From contig JAMPIT010000890.1 in assembly GCA_026261815.1 (NCBI GenBank), positions 7,036,001 through 7,100,000 of the forward strand: a DNA stretch of 64,000 nt, given 5' to 3'. Shown here piece after piece: positions 1 through 12,672 of this stretch; positions within the stretch are counted from its first letter, which is position 1; each line of letters opens with the position of its first letter. Made by a program: the position numbers and the translations under genes. The notes beneath the pieces are model-generated. The model did not search any database. It had not been told where the DNA came from and saw nothing but the letters and a program-made list of their open reading frames with translations. This DNA is from Monarcha castaneiventris obscurior. Its lineage: Eukaryota > Chordata > Aves > Passeriformes > Monarchidae.

Positions 1-755
1 AATTCTCTGGGGAATTACTATGGGAAGAAATGTTCCAAGAGTAGATCTGTTCAGTATTTTAACAAATAGATTGAAATATGAAGAGGTATAATTGGAATAT
101 TATTCAGTTCTTTCTTCAGTATTTACAGAGGGATAACTACGGAATAGATAAGAATAACTATTCTTTAAAAGGCTATGAAAATTTATAATGGTCATTTACA
201 TGAAGACAAGGACTAACATCACATTTCTAACTTAAATATCACAAGCTATTCCTTGGTCAGGAGGCTGTATACAGCAAGCTGTATCATTTAAACTTAGCAG
301 TCCTGAAGCGTACTGCCCCAGTTAATAAACACTGTTGATGAGTTGATTAATGGCGACTTGAGAATTCTCTTAAATGCCATTAGGAGCTTCAGTTTTTTAG
401 AGATTTGTTAGGACATGATTACAGTAGTTTCTGCTTTTAGCTCCTGTGGCTGTAAAGAACAATGTTTGTTAGTGTGAGGATATGTCTCTGACTTTGTACT
501 GAAGCTGCCAATATAATACTAATTTAACAAAATAATTGTATCATATTGATCTACCATAATTTTAGTGACCATTTATGAATAGAAAATAAGAGTATATTGG
601 AAAGATTTCTGGGAGAATTGGCTATTAAGGACTTTTAAAGAGGAGCTACATGCCAGTTGGCAGGCAAGGAGATGTTATTCCAGAAAGTGGAATGTGTGTT
701 AATTAAAATATAGAGATAGAAAGGAGAAAGAGACTTCTTTCATTGTTTGTGGCAG

Positions 756-776
756 TTTTTATTTATTTATTTATTA
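756..776 (+). repeat. (TTTA)n short microsatellite
   Basis: A run of T followed by about four ATTT units. It is short and simple, typical of vertebrate introns and intergenic DNA. Confidence 0.8.
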
Positions 777-1229
777 CCCCAACTCATTTTTTACTTGTAT
801 TCCTGTTCTGTCTCAGCTTTTCCCTAATGAGCTGGTTGCCCTCCAGCAGCATCCTCATGAAGTGGGGTTCCTGCAAAAAGGTGCTATAAATCCTTATGAG
901 TACTAGCAAATTAAAAAATACCCCTAACTTTTTCTCTAATCATACAATAGAATATAAGGAGAACCTGTAAACCTCAGGCAGATGCTTCTACTTTGTATGT
1001 AGATATCTGTGCTTTGCTGGTCTAAGCACGGCTTTAGAAGTCTGGAATTCCCTCATTTCTGACTTTGTCTCCATAAAAGTGAGTTTACTGCTTTAATTTA
1101 CTACTTTAGCTTCTGTTTTAAAGGCTGTATTCTAGAGATAAAGAATGTAAGACAGAGACATTTTATTATCCCACCTAACACAATTGCTTTGAAATTTAAT
1201 AAAATAATGTTTATACAGTACTTGGTGAG

Positions 1230-1460
1230 TGCAGAGCGCTACTGCATGCAAATTCAAAATGTTAATCAGTGTGATTTGCTGAGAGTTTTGCATACTGTTC
1301 TTAAGCTGCAATGCTTAAAATGAAGCATAATATGACATACATGGTGTGTCTTGAGGGTGCTTTTTTATTAATCTAAGTAAATTAGACTTTTAAAATACGC
1401 TGCAGCGTTGATTTCCGGTTGTAAAATAATGAAGTCAGTGGTTTCTATAGCGGGAAGCCA
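1230..1460. promoter_or_regulatory. possible conserved non-coding element with POU octamer
   Basis: Seen: an exact octamer ATGCAAAT at 1246-1253, followed by TTAATCAG and several AT-rich homeodomain-type words, with no ORF. Known: octamer and homeodomain words are common in vertebrate developmental enhancers. Inferred: this may be an enhancer-like conserved element. The evidence is compositional only, so chance is a real alternative. Confidence 0.2.
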
Positions 1461-4400
1461 TTGCAGGTTTATAGAAAGTGACAGCATTAATTTAACCTCA
1501 TTCATTTTCCTTTCCCCTTGTGAAACATGACATATTTGATTCCAAGTATTGATTAGTCAAATGCATGAGGAAGACCTTTATATTCAGTGATACAAACAGT
1601 GGGGAATTTATTCAAGCAATGCACATTAATGTGTGTGAGTTGTGGGCTGGTGTTGTGCCATAGCCTATTGAAAACCAAATGGTTTTATGTGGTTGGTGTT
1701 GTCATTAAATCAGGGCTGCAGTAAATACCAGCCTTTTCTGAAAGTTCACAAAGCACAGTTATCCAAGGGCTTTGGTAGTTCCTTAAGAATTTGCCATTGG
1801 TGGCGTGAAACAGGTGCCCTGCATCTTCCTGCACAGATGTGTGTGTGAGCTGGGATTTGCAGCGAGTGGTCAGGCTGGAAGTTGGGGGACTGCTCCTGGT
1901 GCTGAATATTAAACACAAGCTCTTGTCTCTTCCCCATCAGGCTCCGCACTGCACAGTGACTATTCATGGGTGTGATATTGATTAGCTGTGTACCTAGACT
2001 GGCCTGTGCATCCATCATGTTGTGGCTGGAATGCTTGCTGAATAGTTTTGAATAATGTAGCTTGCTAAAATTTTTAGGAGAGATTTGTCTTCGGCCAGTG
2101 CTTTAGCCGTTTTGGATTTAATGCCTCAGCCTCAGCTGAAAAGCTGTGACCCAGTGTACAGATGAAGCATATTTCAGAAATGAAATTATTTATCTTATTT
2201 GCTGGGTGGGAGGAAAAAGTGGAAATATGAAATTTTAAATGAATAAGAAACTTTATAATCCATCAAAATCCATCAAAATATTATTCAGCTCTTAAAAAAC
2301 CAAACACTTTCTGAGATGGAACATGTTTTGATCAAACCTAAGTTAAGACCATCTCTGTTAGAAGCTTTTGAAGTGTGTTCTTAACTGTGGTAATGGTTGT
2401 TTTGGTACTTGCTCAAGGTTTATCAGTGAAATGACAGATTACAATGTGTTTTGCAAAAGGAGGGGAAGGCAGAAAGCTTTTGAGGTGGAGACACAAAAAT
2501 ACTTAATGTAATTCTCATATTAGGCATTCATTATATCAGAATATGGCCTTTTACATCACTACATTAGACATTAGCAGCCTCACCAACAAAAGCACGGTGT
2601 AATTCTTTTTTTTAGGAAGCAAATGTCTGGCATTTGTATTGTATTTCTTTTAAATCCAGCTAGCCTGCAGATCGATTGCCATCAGTACCCAGCCAAACTA
2701 AATTGTTCGTGTAATGACCCAGTCATATTAATTAGGTAGTTGCTGAGTTATTTTGAATGTGATGAACAAACTGTATGAAAATGCTGTAGTGAGTTTGGAG
2801 TTCCTCCTGTGTCTGTTAATTCAATGTAGTAATTATTTTTATTAATTTTTTAATAGATGGTAGGAGTGCTGAGCTGTGATGAAACGCCTTTGGTCTTTTG
2901 GTGGTTTTTTTTTTGACCAGCAGTTTGTCAGTGCAAGGAAACCAAATTGTTCAGAGGTTTTAATTTGCTTTTAAATAGATAATAGGAAAAAAAGACCCTA
3001 AAAATGCATTTTTATCCAACAGTTGCTTAGAACAAGAGAAGAAATACTTAGGTAATTTGAATGTATTGCTTTGCTCATGAATGTATTGTTGGCAGCAGAT
3101 TATGTTTCTGTGTTTACCAACAACAACCTACTCTGATTTTTAATTGGAACAGGACACTCAAATCCTTGAGCATTTCAGAAACACTCGTCACTGCCGAATG
3201 CTATCTTTTAGAGTTGTGTTACAGATCACGTTTAACTAGAACAGCATTTCTTTAGATTTCTGCTTGAAATATGTAATAGCAGTTTGGTTTATACTTTCAG
3301 GTTTTGAACAGAATAAAGATTGTGACAGTAAAGTAATAGAGAGCTCCGTGTCTTTGCCAAAGAGTAGGTTTAAAGATTATTTAGCTAACTAGCATCTTGC
3401 ACTGTCTCTACACTTTCTGGATAATGAAGTAATAAAAATGTAAACAGTACTAATAATGAACAAAACAAAAAATGATGCGTGACCTCCCTACAGTAATTAC
3501 ACCACTATACAGATATCCTAACACCAATTAAAAGGGACAGTTCATGTTAGTTTTAACTTTTGCAAGAGAAATGGTCTTGGTGAATAAATGCCTGCAATTC
3601 CTCTATCAAACTTCTTGTGGTGCAGGGAAAGCAGAATGAGCCAGAACTGTGGCCAGCCTGATTTCACACATACAGCTGAATTCCAGCATGGATTTGAAGT
3701 ATGGAGTGGAAAGTCACATGACACTATCTAGAATACATGTCTAGAAAAAGTTAGAGGGATTTTTTTATATTTTCAGAATTACCTATTCTACTAAGCTGCA
3801 CATTTTCCCCTGCAGCATTGTTTAATAAATATTGCACAGTAATGGAAGAACTTAAGGTCTTCAGGAAATGAAATAAAACTTTTCATCTTCTAAACTCTTC
3901 TAACCAAGATTTACACTTTCTGAAAGAGCACTGAGCATGGAGGAAAGGGATTTTTGCAGGGTTTGCAAGTAAATGTACGTGTGGCAGTACCAAATAAAAA
4001 GGGCATATTGGTGTTAGTCACAAATAATCATTGCACGCTTGTGGCTAGGCCTGCCTTAGGACTCTGGAAGTGTAAATTGCTGAGAGTAAGGAGAAGAAGA
4101 AATAATGAAGCTAGTATTAAATTGGAGTGGAACTCGTTAGAAATCATAGGCTAATACAAGGTTAGTCTTCCAGCATCCTGGAGAGCCCTGGTCCATATTC
4201 TGGAAAAGAAACACTGGATTGAGAGTCCTGTCTCTGTTCCTTTGTTTATGTAAACAAATGGTGCAATTTTATTTCAATTTGAACTGAGAAAAACAAAACA
4301 CAATCTATAACTGCTACCAAATTTACTTTATCCTAAATCTCTTTTAGTGTATTTTATTTTAAAAGTTGAGTTGTAACCAAACCTAGTTGATGAGCCACAG

Positions 4401-5518
4401 GAGGCATGTAAGACTAGCTTCTAGCTGCACTTTCCTCAGAATACGTTTAAAACATGTCTGGAATAGAGGTAATTTGCCTGTGCTGTGTGTTCTCAGTGGA
4501 TCAAGGAAAATAATTTCCTCAGCAAATTGGTATTTTTAGCTCGCTATTTTGGTGTGAAAAGTGGTGAAGGACTGATCTATTCAAATGGTGTGTGTATGTT
4601 AGATTCCTATCTGACTGTTACAAATTTTATTAGTGATATGTACTTGTAAATCCTACTCAGTTAAGTGGAGAAGTATCACGGAGCATCACATTATAATTTA
4701 GATACCAAGAGATTTTTTTCATTAATAGAAAAGAAGGGCAAAAGAGCACAGTCGTGAACTTCGGGGTCATTAAAGAATACTTTAGAATGAGATGCATTTG
4801 TATGGTTATCACGGAACAATTAGATTCAGAGTCTGTATCTCAATTTCCTGCTCTTTCATAATTACAGTGTGACATTCAGTTACAAATCCTTATTCATATT
4901 GGTATGCTCAACCATCATTTACTGAAAGAACCAGGACAGTAATTAAATTAGGCAGATTGCCTTTCTTCATTCCTTTGATTTTATACATACATTGAGATGA
5001 AACATCATCTTTAATAATATCTGCAGGCAGAAAATAAATGCAATAATAAACATTATGACAAATCAAAGCATACTGTCCTATTTAAAGCAATTCTACACTT
5101 CTAGATGGCAAAGTTTAAGTAGGATGCCAAATGCTGCTTTTCTGTCCTGCTTTTTAAATTTACAAAGATCTGGACCGAAAGTCTTGGTAAAATGAAAATG
5201 TGATGAGAATTTTGAGGAGTATGGCCTGTCTTCTGAATTGTTTGAGAGATTTAGTGAGTAAGAGAAAAAATTAGGAGCTCACAATTATTTTACAGAACAG
5301 CCATAACTCTGTTTATATAAAAAAAAAATTTCTCCTTCCATGCAGCTTCTGCAGTGTTCATAATTCAAAATCAAACTGAAACTGTATATGAGTTAGTGAT
5401 GGCTTTTGACATTCTGAAATATTTATCTCTGGTATCACTGTAGCTTCACTCTTAGGTAAAGAAAGTATCAGTAGTCTGATAGTTAAAACTTGAGTCTAGG
5501 TCTCCTGGGTTGAGCTGA

Positions 5519-5546
5519 TCTGATGCCGATTCTCTGATGCCGATTT
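5519..5546 (+). repeat. 14-bp tandem duplication
   Basis: The 12-mer TCTGATGCCGAT occurs twice, starting at 5519 and 5533, a period of 14. It contains two CpG-bearing copies in an otherwise CpG-poor region and is probably a slippage duplication. Confidence 0.85.
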
Positions 5547-6592
5547 CCATCGTTACCACGGGTTTGTCACTTAATTTACTTGTAGTACATAAAGTGGTAC
5601 TCCAGTAGTCATGGGGGTTTGGCATTAAAGTTTGAGAGATACTCATGATACCAATGGGATGGAGCTGCAGCAATAACTAGAGTCATTTCAGTCTTTAGAG
5701 GCCAATTATGTTCTGGTTTGTGCCTCTTCATATGTCATTCCAGGAAGTGGAGCAGACACTGCCATTGCTGTTGCTGGTGTGTCTGCTACTGTTACTGCTC
5801 CTGTGATTTTTTAAATTTCCTTCTGCAGAAAAAATGCCCTAGCAAACCACAAATTTGTTTATAAAACAGAAGGAAAAAGTACTGCAAAAGCCTATCATAC
5901 TAATCAACTAAAGCCTGGGCTCAAATATACATTACTTTTTAAATATTTCCAAAATCCATCATTACTCAAGATTGGGTCAAATCTGCGGTAGTGTTTGAAA
6001 ATATTAGGTGACTTTATTGTTGTGTTATGTCTTTACCTGAGTCTCTTGTGATGAGAGAGCCTGTTGTCCTTTCTTTTGTCCCTGTGAGTGTTCTGTCAAA
6101 TACTTCATATTTGGATTTTGTTGAATTTTATTTATGTTTTAACCTCCAACTTCCCTTGAGGGGGAAGGAATTTATTCGCAAATAAATGCTGTGCAGGTAG
6201 TAAGCCCCGAGATTTATTGCAGCCTATGTTTGACTTTAGAGGGAGGATCAATAGGTAGCAAATGCTTTGGAGGTTGGTTGGGGCTACAGGGTCTTCCTGA
6301 GAATGTTTTGTCCTCTTGGGGACCCCTAGAAGAAGCCTGTGCTTTTGGTTTGTATAGCTTAGCTAGTTTTCTGCAGTAAGGACATTTTACACCTTTCTTT
6401 GCCAAGGGAACAATTTGAGATAAACTCTGAAAGGTAACCTTGAAGAAATTTTGTGGTTGTACTTTCTGTACTTAGGCTTGCTTTAGGAATGTTCAGTCTG
6501 CCCCCAAAGTGAGTAATGCCCAGCCATCTCCTTACCACATTCCAGTTCTCAAAATTCTTCCTTGCAGCCCTTACTGTAGGGAGCAGCTTTGC

Positions 6593-6635
6593 AATGGAAG
6601 CTTGTCAAAGCTTCACAATGAAAGATTGTCAAAGC
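6593..6635 (+). repeat. 24-bp imperfect tandem duplication
   Basis: Two 19-base copies at 6593-6611 and 6617-6635 match at 17 of 19 positions (each ends TTGTCAAAGC). The period is 24. No coding potential is evident across it. Confidence 0.75.
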
Positions 6636-9600
6636 AACATTTGCCTGCCACTTCTCCAGTAGCTTCGTGAAAGGACAATGCATTCCTTGTGCCTGCTGAG
6701 GGTAACATCAGTGTTATGGGGTTTGGGGGTCTTTTTCCCCCCTGTTTTCATAATGTTGTGATGTCTTTGGGAAATAGAGTCTGTTTCCAGTTAAGATTTA
6801 AGGGAAAGTGTGGTTGCAGTGGGAAATATTCCGAATACACTTTTAAGAACGAGAAACAAATGTTCTGTTGCAGGATGGGTAACACGTATATGCATGGATC
6901 TGCAAATGGCAAGTTGTGCACAAATTGTCATTACATTGAACATTGAATCTATGGATATCCCTAAATTGTTTTTTTTTTTTTTTTTTGACACAGCACTAAG
7001 CATTTATGAGTTTGATATTTAAGGAGTTGCTGAACCATGCAGTAGGCTGTGAAAAGTTGATTACTGGAGACACTGGCCCCATCAGCATCACTCAGCCCTT
7101 GCTGCTGTGTGCGTGCTTAAAGTAGCCTTTGTGTAAATGTCTGTGACTAAAGATTAGCCATGTACATAAATGTGAAACACACCTGGCAGACCAAAGGCAT
7201 TCCTCTGGGCTGTTTCAGTGTTGAAAATGCTTCAATTCCTTACATCGAGCTTTTGATAGTGCTGCTTATTTGTGATGTAGTAACTGCTGAATCTGGAATG
7301 GTGAGAAATGAAACAGAAAATTGATGGTAAATAAGTGTAGTGCTTTTTCAATGCAGGATGGATAATGTGCTAATTTTCGCTTCTCTTTCTAAATATTTCC
7401 TACCTGCAAACACAGTTCATGTATGTTTTAGGAAAAAAGTATTAAAGCAATGTCTTTTCAAAGGCTAAGCAAACCAGAGAGGCCTTAGGGCCTGAGAAAC
7501 TGTTGTGAAAAAAAAAATGTTGGTAGTAAACTTCTTTTTATTATAATAGATTGATTTTGCCGACTGTCAAAAGCCCAGGCATCATGATTAACCTGTTGAA
7601 GATCTTTCTGACTTAACCAGTTTTTTCTCACAGAGGTTTTTCTTCATAAAAAAAGCAATTTACTGTAAAAATATACTTATTTGGAGGTTGAAAAGCAGGC
7701 AGTAGATAAAATGAAAGTACAGCTGTGCTGTAATGTTATTTTTGTGCTTTTTCCCAAAGCTGTTAATTTCACAGAAAATAGTTTTGACAAGTCTCTGTAT
7801 TTCTAATACATTTTCTTCTTGAATAAGACATGAAATAACTTGATTTCTAAGGTTCAATTTCATTGTTTTCTTCCTTACTTAATCTTTAATTTGTTTGACT
7901 CATTTGTAGATTTTTGCAGGATTGGGGGTTCAGGAAATAGTACTCTTTATGCTTCTTACTGATGTGATGTACTTGTAAATTGTGGGTTTAAGAATGCCAT
8001 AAACACATTACTTAACCGTCTTACTGTCAGCATGTGCTGGATTAAATGCAAATAGCTCCTGGTTCTAAGCAAATTCTATCAAACCCCTCAGTTTGTAAAT
8101 GCAGCAGACTTGTATTCACAGATGGGCTGTGCAGAGCTGTGTGGAGTTACATGGGGAAACTGGTGGCTGTGTCATTGAGCATCTGGAAGGGGTGGTTTTG
8201 GCTGTGGGATGAGTTTGACCAGGCAAAGTCATCACCTTTTACTGAATTTTTGTGGGAACTCATCCTGTGATCCTTTGACACTGAGTTCACAAAGGTTTCA
8301 TAAAGAGTAGGGGTAAACAGAAGGGGCAAAAGAAATGAATAGAGGTAAGAAGGAAAACTGGTGTGGAAAAATTTCACTTGTATCTTCTGGGAAAAATAAC
8401 ATGCTTTGGAATGAAGTTCCTCTAAATTTGGCTCAGAATGACATATGACAAGCAGCTTAAAAGAATTTTTCAAACTCTCCCAGATTTCCAATACCAGCAG
8501 AATTATTATTCTGTCCCTCTCTTCTGAAAAGAAATCAAGAGGTTGAAAGAAAACCAGGTGATTTGTGTTCTGCAGGCTGTGGGGTTCATGAGCAGGGGCT
8601 GTCTGTAACACGTGTTCCTCCTGGACGTGCTGCTTGCCCTGATCCCCGCAGCAAACTCAGAGGAGGGAGTGATGGAGACCTGTGTTAGGTGGTACATCTA
8701 GTTTCACAGCAGCCTGCACTCTTATCTCATCTGCAAGAAAAGCTCCTGAGGATTTCTTCCCTTGGAATACAGGAATAATGAGCTGTTGAATCAGCTCAGT
8801 GGTGTGTGCTAGATGGGTTGCAAAGGATATGCAGCGAGGCCAGAGGAGATGACAGAAAAGACTGCACCTTCTTTCAGTGGGAGAATTTATATTTCCCATA
8901 TTTTCAAATTTTAGGTAAAGAAAGATGCTTCCAGTTGTATCATTTTCTTCTTAACTAGAAGTGAGGTTGTTTTGCTTCCCCTTCCACAGTCACATTTAGC
9001 ACATATTCTCCTCTCTTACCTGACAAGCTTTCTGTACTTTTCTGAAATATGCAGGAGCCTATGTTACCTTAGATGGCATTTGGATTTATTATGATTACAG
9101 ATTTATAAAATCAGTTACTACTTTTGCAAATTCAGCTCATTTTGGTGTTGTCATGCAAAGAAACACCATTACTTTTTCATCTTTAGTCCTTCTCTTGACC
9201 TAATTCTGTTTGCTTTCTATTAAAGAAATGTGGCTTGATGGGCTTCTTTCTACTGTACATTCTCGTTCACATCTCATATTGAGGTGTGGGATGCAGACAG
9301 CCTGTAGTTTGTATATGTTCAACCTTTGATTAGTTCTTGATTTCAGTTAGGTTTATTCAGGTAACAGTAATGTTTGAAACTGCAGGTCAAAGAAAAAAGG
9401 CTTGCTTTCAGGCTTAGAAGTCTGGACAGCTGAGATCAAGTTTGACAGATTTTTACAGCTTTAATAATTAAGAATTCTGTCTCCCAGTAGACTGTTTTGT
9501 TTCTTATGTTGTAGAATGGAATCACCATGATTATTTAATAATGCTAGTTGTATTTATAAATTACAGTTTAAGCATTCTGGAGTCATCAGAAGTCCTTGGA

Positions 9601-11910
9601 GATTAGAATACTTTCTAAATACGTGTAGGAATAAATTGTCCCTATACTTTCTGCTGCAAAAATATATTTGAAATTTTGAGATCTGATCAGGGCTTAGGTC
9701 ACCACGTTTACTATTCTGTTCAGCTTCCTATCTGTAGGAAGGGTGATTCAGCATGTTTTACATTTACCACTTATCCCTTTGATCTAGCCTTTCAGAGTTC
9801 ATTATAGATTCAAATTTATTCTATGTCCTCACTCATTTGTATAAATGCATGCTCACTGCTTTTGGGGAAAAACATTACTGGTGTATCAATGATTACTAGA
9901 AAAAACATGTTTTTCCTTCGGGAAACAGGAATTTTTTGGTGCTTCAGGAATTTGCTGTGAGAACATGTCAGTGGAGAATTTAGAATATATTTAGCCTAAG
10001 GCCCATAACTACCTCCCTTGAAGTCAGGGGGATTGTACACTTCAGACTTAAGCTCATTCATAAGTGACCTCAGTCCTTAGAGCCTGGACTTGTTACATCC
10101 AATGCCTCCTGTGGGACGCATTTTTTTATAGCTACTCAGTTTCTGTCATTTGCCTTAAATACAATTATGCTGTGGCTAAAAGTATATGTGAGTACTGTAT
10201 TGCTAACATATGGTAAAAGACTGAACTGCATAGGAAATTCATAGTTATAGCTAACGTATGGACTGATTTATTAGCAATAGCAGCATAGTTTAGAGGAACA
10301 AAAGGTCATAAGTTGGGTAAGGATTATTTTTCCAAAAAATAAATTTGGGGATGCCATCTCTGTTTAATTTCATGTGTTTTCTAAGAATGGATATGAAAGA
10401 AAGGGAGTGGAAGATAATACAAAATTTTTATTTGTGTTGCAAGGAAAATTAGAATTGGTAGCAAAGCACAGTGTGCTTATTTAAATTAAAATGTTAATAT
10501 CTTTTTGAGAAAAAAAGCCTTCAGGAAGTACTCCTCCCGAGTGAATCTTAGTCCATAAAAATTTTTATTTTCTCAAAACAATGAGGACATAATATCTGAC
10601 TATTTCTTGATCATCCAAGCAGTGTAGAAATAGGTAGCAAGAAGGCTTTATTCCTAAAGAAAATTTTTATTAAACAGATTTATTTTTTTTATAACACTTG
10701 GTACACTCAGAAGTCTGATCAGACCTTGGAAGCAATTATGAAGGGGAGAAAGGAAACCCACGGCAAAAATAACTTATTCAAGGTTCATTTAGAGGAGGTT
10801 AATTTAAAATCTCAGCATGCCTTTTAACCCACTAGGCTCCTGTTTAGAAGTGATGTGAGACTGATTCTTTAATATAAAGCAGAAAGAGATTAGCAGCTGA
10901 TTAGGTCCTTTGCTGTGTCTGATCTTAAATAACTTTATTTTGTTTCTCTTATATAAATATAGTGCCTTGATATTTGGCATCTATCAGAAGAAATGATTGA
11001 GGGGGCTATATTACTTATTGTTGTAAGTAATTTCCACTGTCAGCCTAGCAAGTTGAGTTGTCTGTGTCTAACTTTGTCTTTCCTGGTTCCTAAATAACTA
11101 AAGGAATAAAAAAAATAAATCTCAATAGGGGATTCTTAATGAGAATATTTGATTTTCTTACCTGACCAAAGACCATAATCTCACAGTTTCATTTCTGATT
11201 TTTGTTTCTTGAGCATGTATTTTCCAATAGACTTTCCCAGTAGGTGACTAAAACTGCTTTCTTCTCTTCCACACAAGATTTTTTGAGCACAGGATTTTTA
11301 TAGGCTTTTCCATCTCTGACATGATCTAACATCCAGAATACCCCCACTGGGAAAAATTAGTCAAAACCCAGTGAAAGACTCAAAGGTTATTGTGTAAGTG
11401 CTTGTGTGTTGTGGAATCTCACAATTTTGGGAAAAGCAGTTTTGCCTCAACAAGCAGAGGCTAAATCTTCTGTGTTTTAATGGCATCTTAGCTCCTACCT
11501 GAGTATGCAGTCTGTGCCATTAACTGATTTAACCTCTACTCCTTACCCTGCTGTTTAGGTATTGAGTAATCAAATCATTTATGGAGGTGTCATGCACTGA
11601 TTAAAGTGGTTTTATGGAGTTACAGAGCACTGACAGTTCAAGTATCAGATGTTGTGATTTGATAAAAATCAGAATGCTGTCCATATTTTCTTTACCTGAT
11701 GCAGTGTGTGCATACAGTGTAAGCAGGATATGCATGGATGCAAAAATAAAGGAGGTTAGGTACAGGCTGCTTACAGGAAGGAGTTGGTCTATGAAGCCAT
11801 TCATAGGTTATTAATAATGTGGTGAGCTGTAATTTTCCGTGTGCTAGTGTAGGTTTTTCGTACTTGGCAGAACTTGGCCTTCTGCACCTTATTGACCTCA
11901 GTAGTTTTGG
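6636..11910. other. non-coding DNA with one GC-richer patch, no gene recognised
   Basis: Holds an 18-T run at 6969-6986, a 10-A run at 7508-7517 and a GC-richer patch at about 8100-8900. In that patch a 154-codon frame opens on the minus strand (8611 to 8147), but its composition is unremarkable and I recognise no domain. A perfect 10-bp palindrome AACACGTGTT with a central E-box lies at 8607-8616. The rest is AT-rich DNA without features. Confidence 0.65.
6969..6986 (+). repeat. T18 homopolymer
   Basis: An uninterrupted run of 18 T. It may be the reverse-strand poly(A) tail of a retrotransposed copy or simple slippage. I see no recognisable retrogene body next to it on the minus strand. Confidence 0.9.
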
Positions 11911-11919
11911 TGTTTTTTT

Positions 11920-11973
<54 letters not shown>

Positions 11974-11996
11974 TTTTTTTGTTTGTTTTGTTTTTC
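11911..11996 (+). repeat. long poly(T) tract with T52 core
   Basis: A pure T run of 52 at 11921-11972, flanked on both sides by T-rich sequence interrupted by single G residues. It is by far the longest homopolymer in the window. The apparent reading frame across it encodes mostly phenylalanine and is an artefact. On the minus strand it would be a long A tract, but no LINE 3' end or processed gene is visible immediately next to it. Assembled length at such a tract is often inaccurate. Confidence 0.95.
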
Positions 11997-12454
11997 TTCT
12001 ATCTTGTCATTCATATGCGTAATTCTGTGTAGTATAGCTATCCAGATTGCAAGAATATGCTAATAACTTTTCATGCATTTCAGTGTACCAAAGTATTTTA
12101 AAAATAATAGCCAGTATGCTGTCTGAACAGAGGATAGGATTTAGAAACATTTATCTGTTTGTTTGGGGTTTTTTTCAGTCTTTTACCTTAAGATTTAATG
12201 TATTAGCTTAAAAAGTTGTAATTGCATTTTCCATAGCAAGTACTATAATGAGTATTATACTGTATTCATTGTATGGCTTTGAACAGTTTTTGTGATGTTT
12301 TTTCAAACCCTTTTCCTAAACTGGTGCAAATTCTGGCAAATTACCATGTACTGTCTGCAAAGATTTAAGTGTGTTTGTGTGAGGTAACAGTGGAGAAACA
12401 AGACTTACTGTCTGCTGAAAATACTTAAAATTCCTTGTTTATTTTCTTAATTCT

Positions 12455-12672
12455 TGAGGTGGCAGCCAAGCAATGCTGCTGAGTCATTGCTGGTTATTGC
12501 TTCCATGGTCTGCCACGTGAAAATGGAAAGAAGCTGTCACCTATTCTGGAGGTGACACAGCAGATGCTATAAAAAGGGAATTCTCATGGACATTGCGAGA
12601 GTTATGTAGAGTTCCCAATAAACCTTGAATTTCAGCCATCTTCAAGGATCAATTTTGGTCTTTCTGTTAACG
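12455..12672 (+). mobile_element. possible solo LTR of an avian endogenous retrovirus
   Basis: Seen: a TATA-box match TATAAAAAGGG at 12568-12578, then a poly(A) signal AATAAA at 12617-12622, 49 bases downstream, in a block less AT-rich than its surroundings. This TATA-to-polyadenylation spacing is the usual U3-R architecture of a retroviral LTR, and the wording of the block resembles bird LTRs I have met. No retroviral internal region, primer-binding site or second LTR is visible, so it would be a solo or decayed LTR. Both edges are approximate. A stray promoter-like coincidence remains possible. Confidence 0.45.

Larger units (their letters stand above)
1..6592. other. AT-rich non-coding DNA, no gene seen
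   Basis: No reading frame here exceeds about 90 codons and none resembles a known protein. The sequence is AT-rich and looks single-copy apart from a short TTTA run at 756-776 and a 14-bp tandem duplication at 5519-5546. Stretches around 1230-1460 and 2640-2860 are rich in TAAT and octamer-like words and could be conserved non-coding elements, but this cannot be shown from one sequence. Intron or intergenic DNA is the most economical reading. Confidence 0.7.

Noticed and set aside
8147..8611. 154-codon minus-strand frame as a gene
   Set aside because: No domain recognised, no start context, and its length is within what a GC-richer patch in 64 kb can give by chance.
11819..12022. Plus-strand 67-codon frame across the poly(T) tract
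   Set aside because: It is a phenylalanine run created by the T52 homopolymer.
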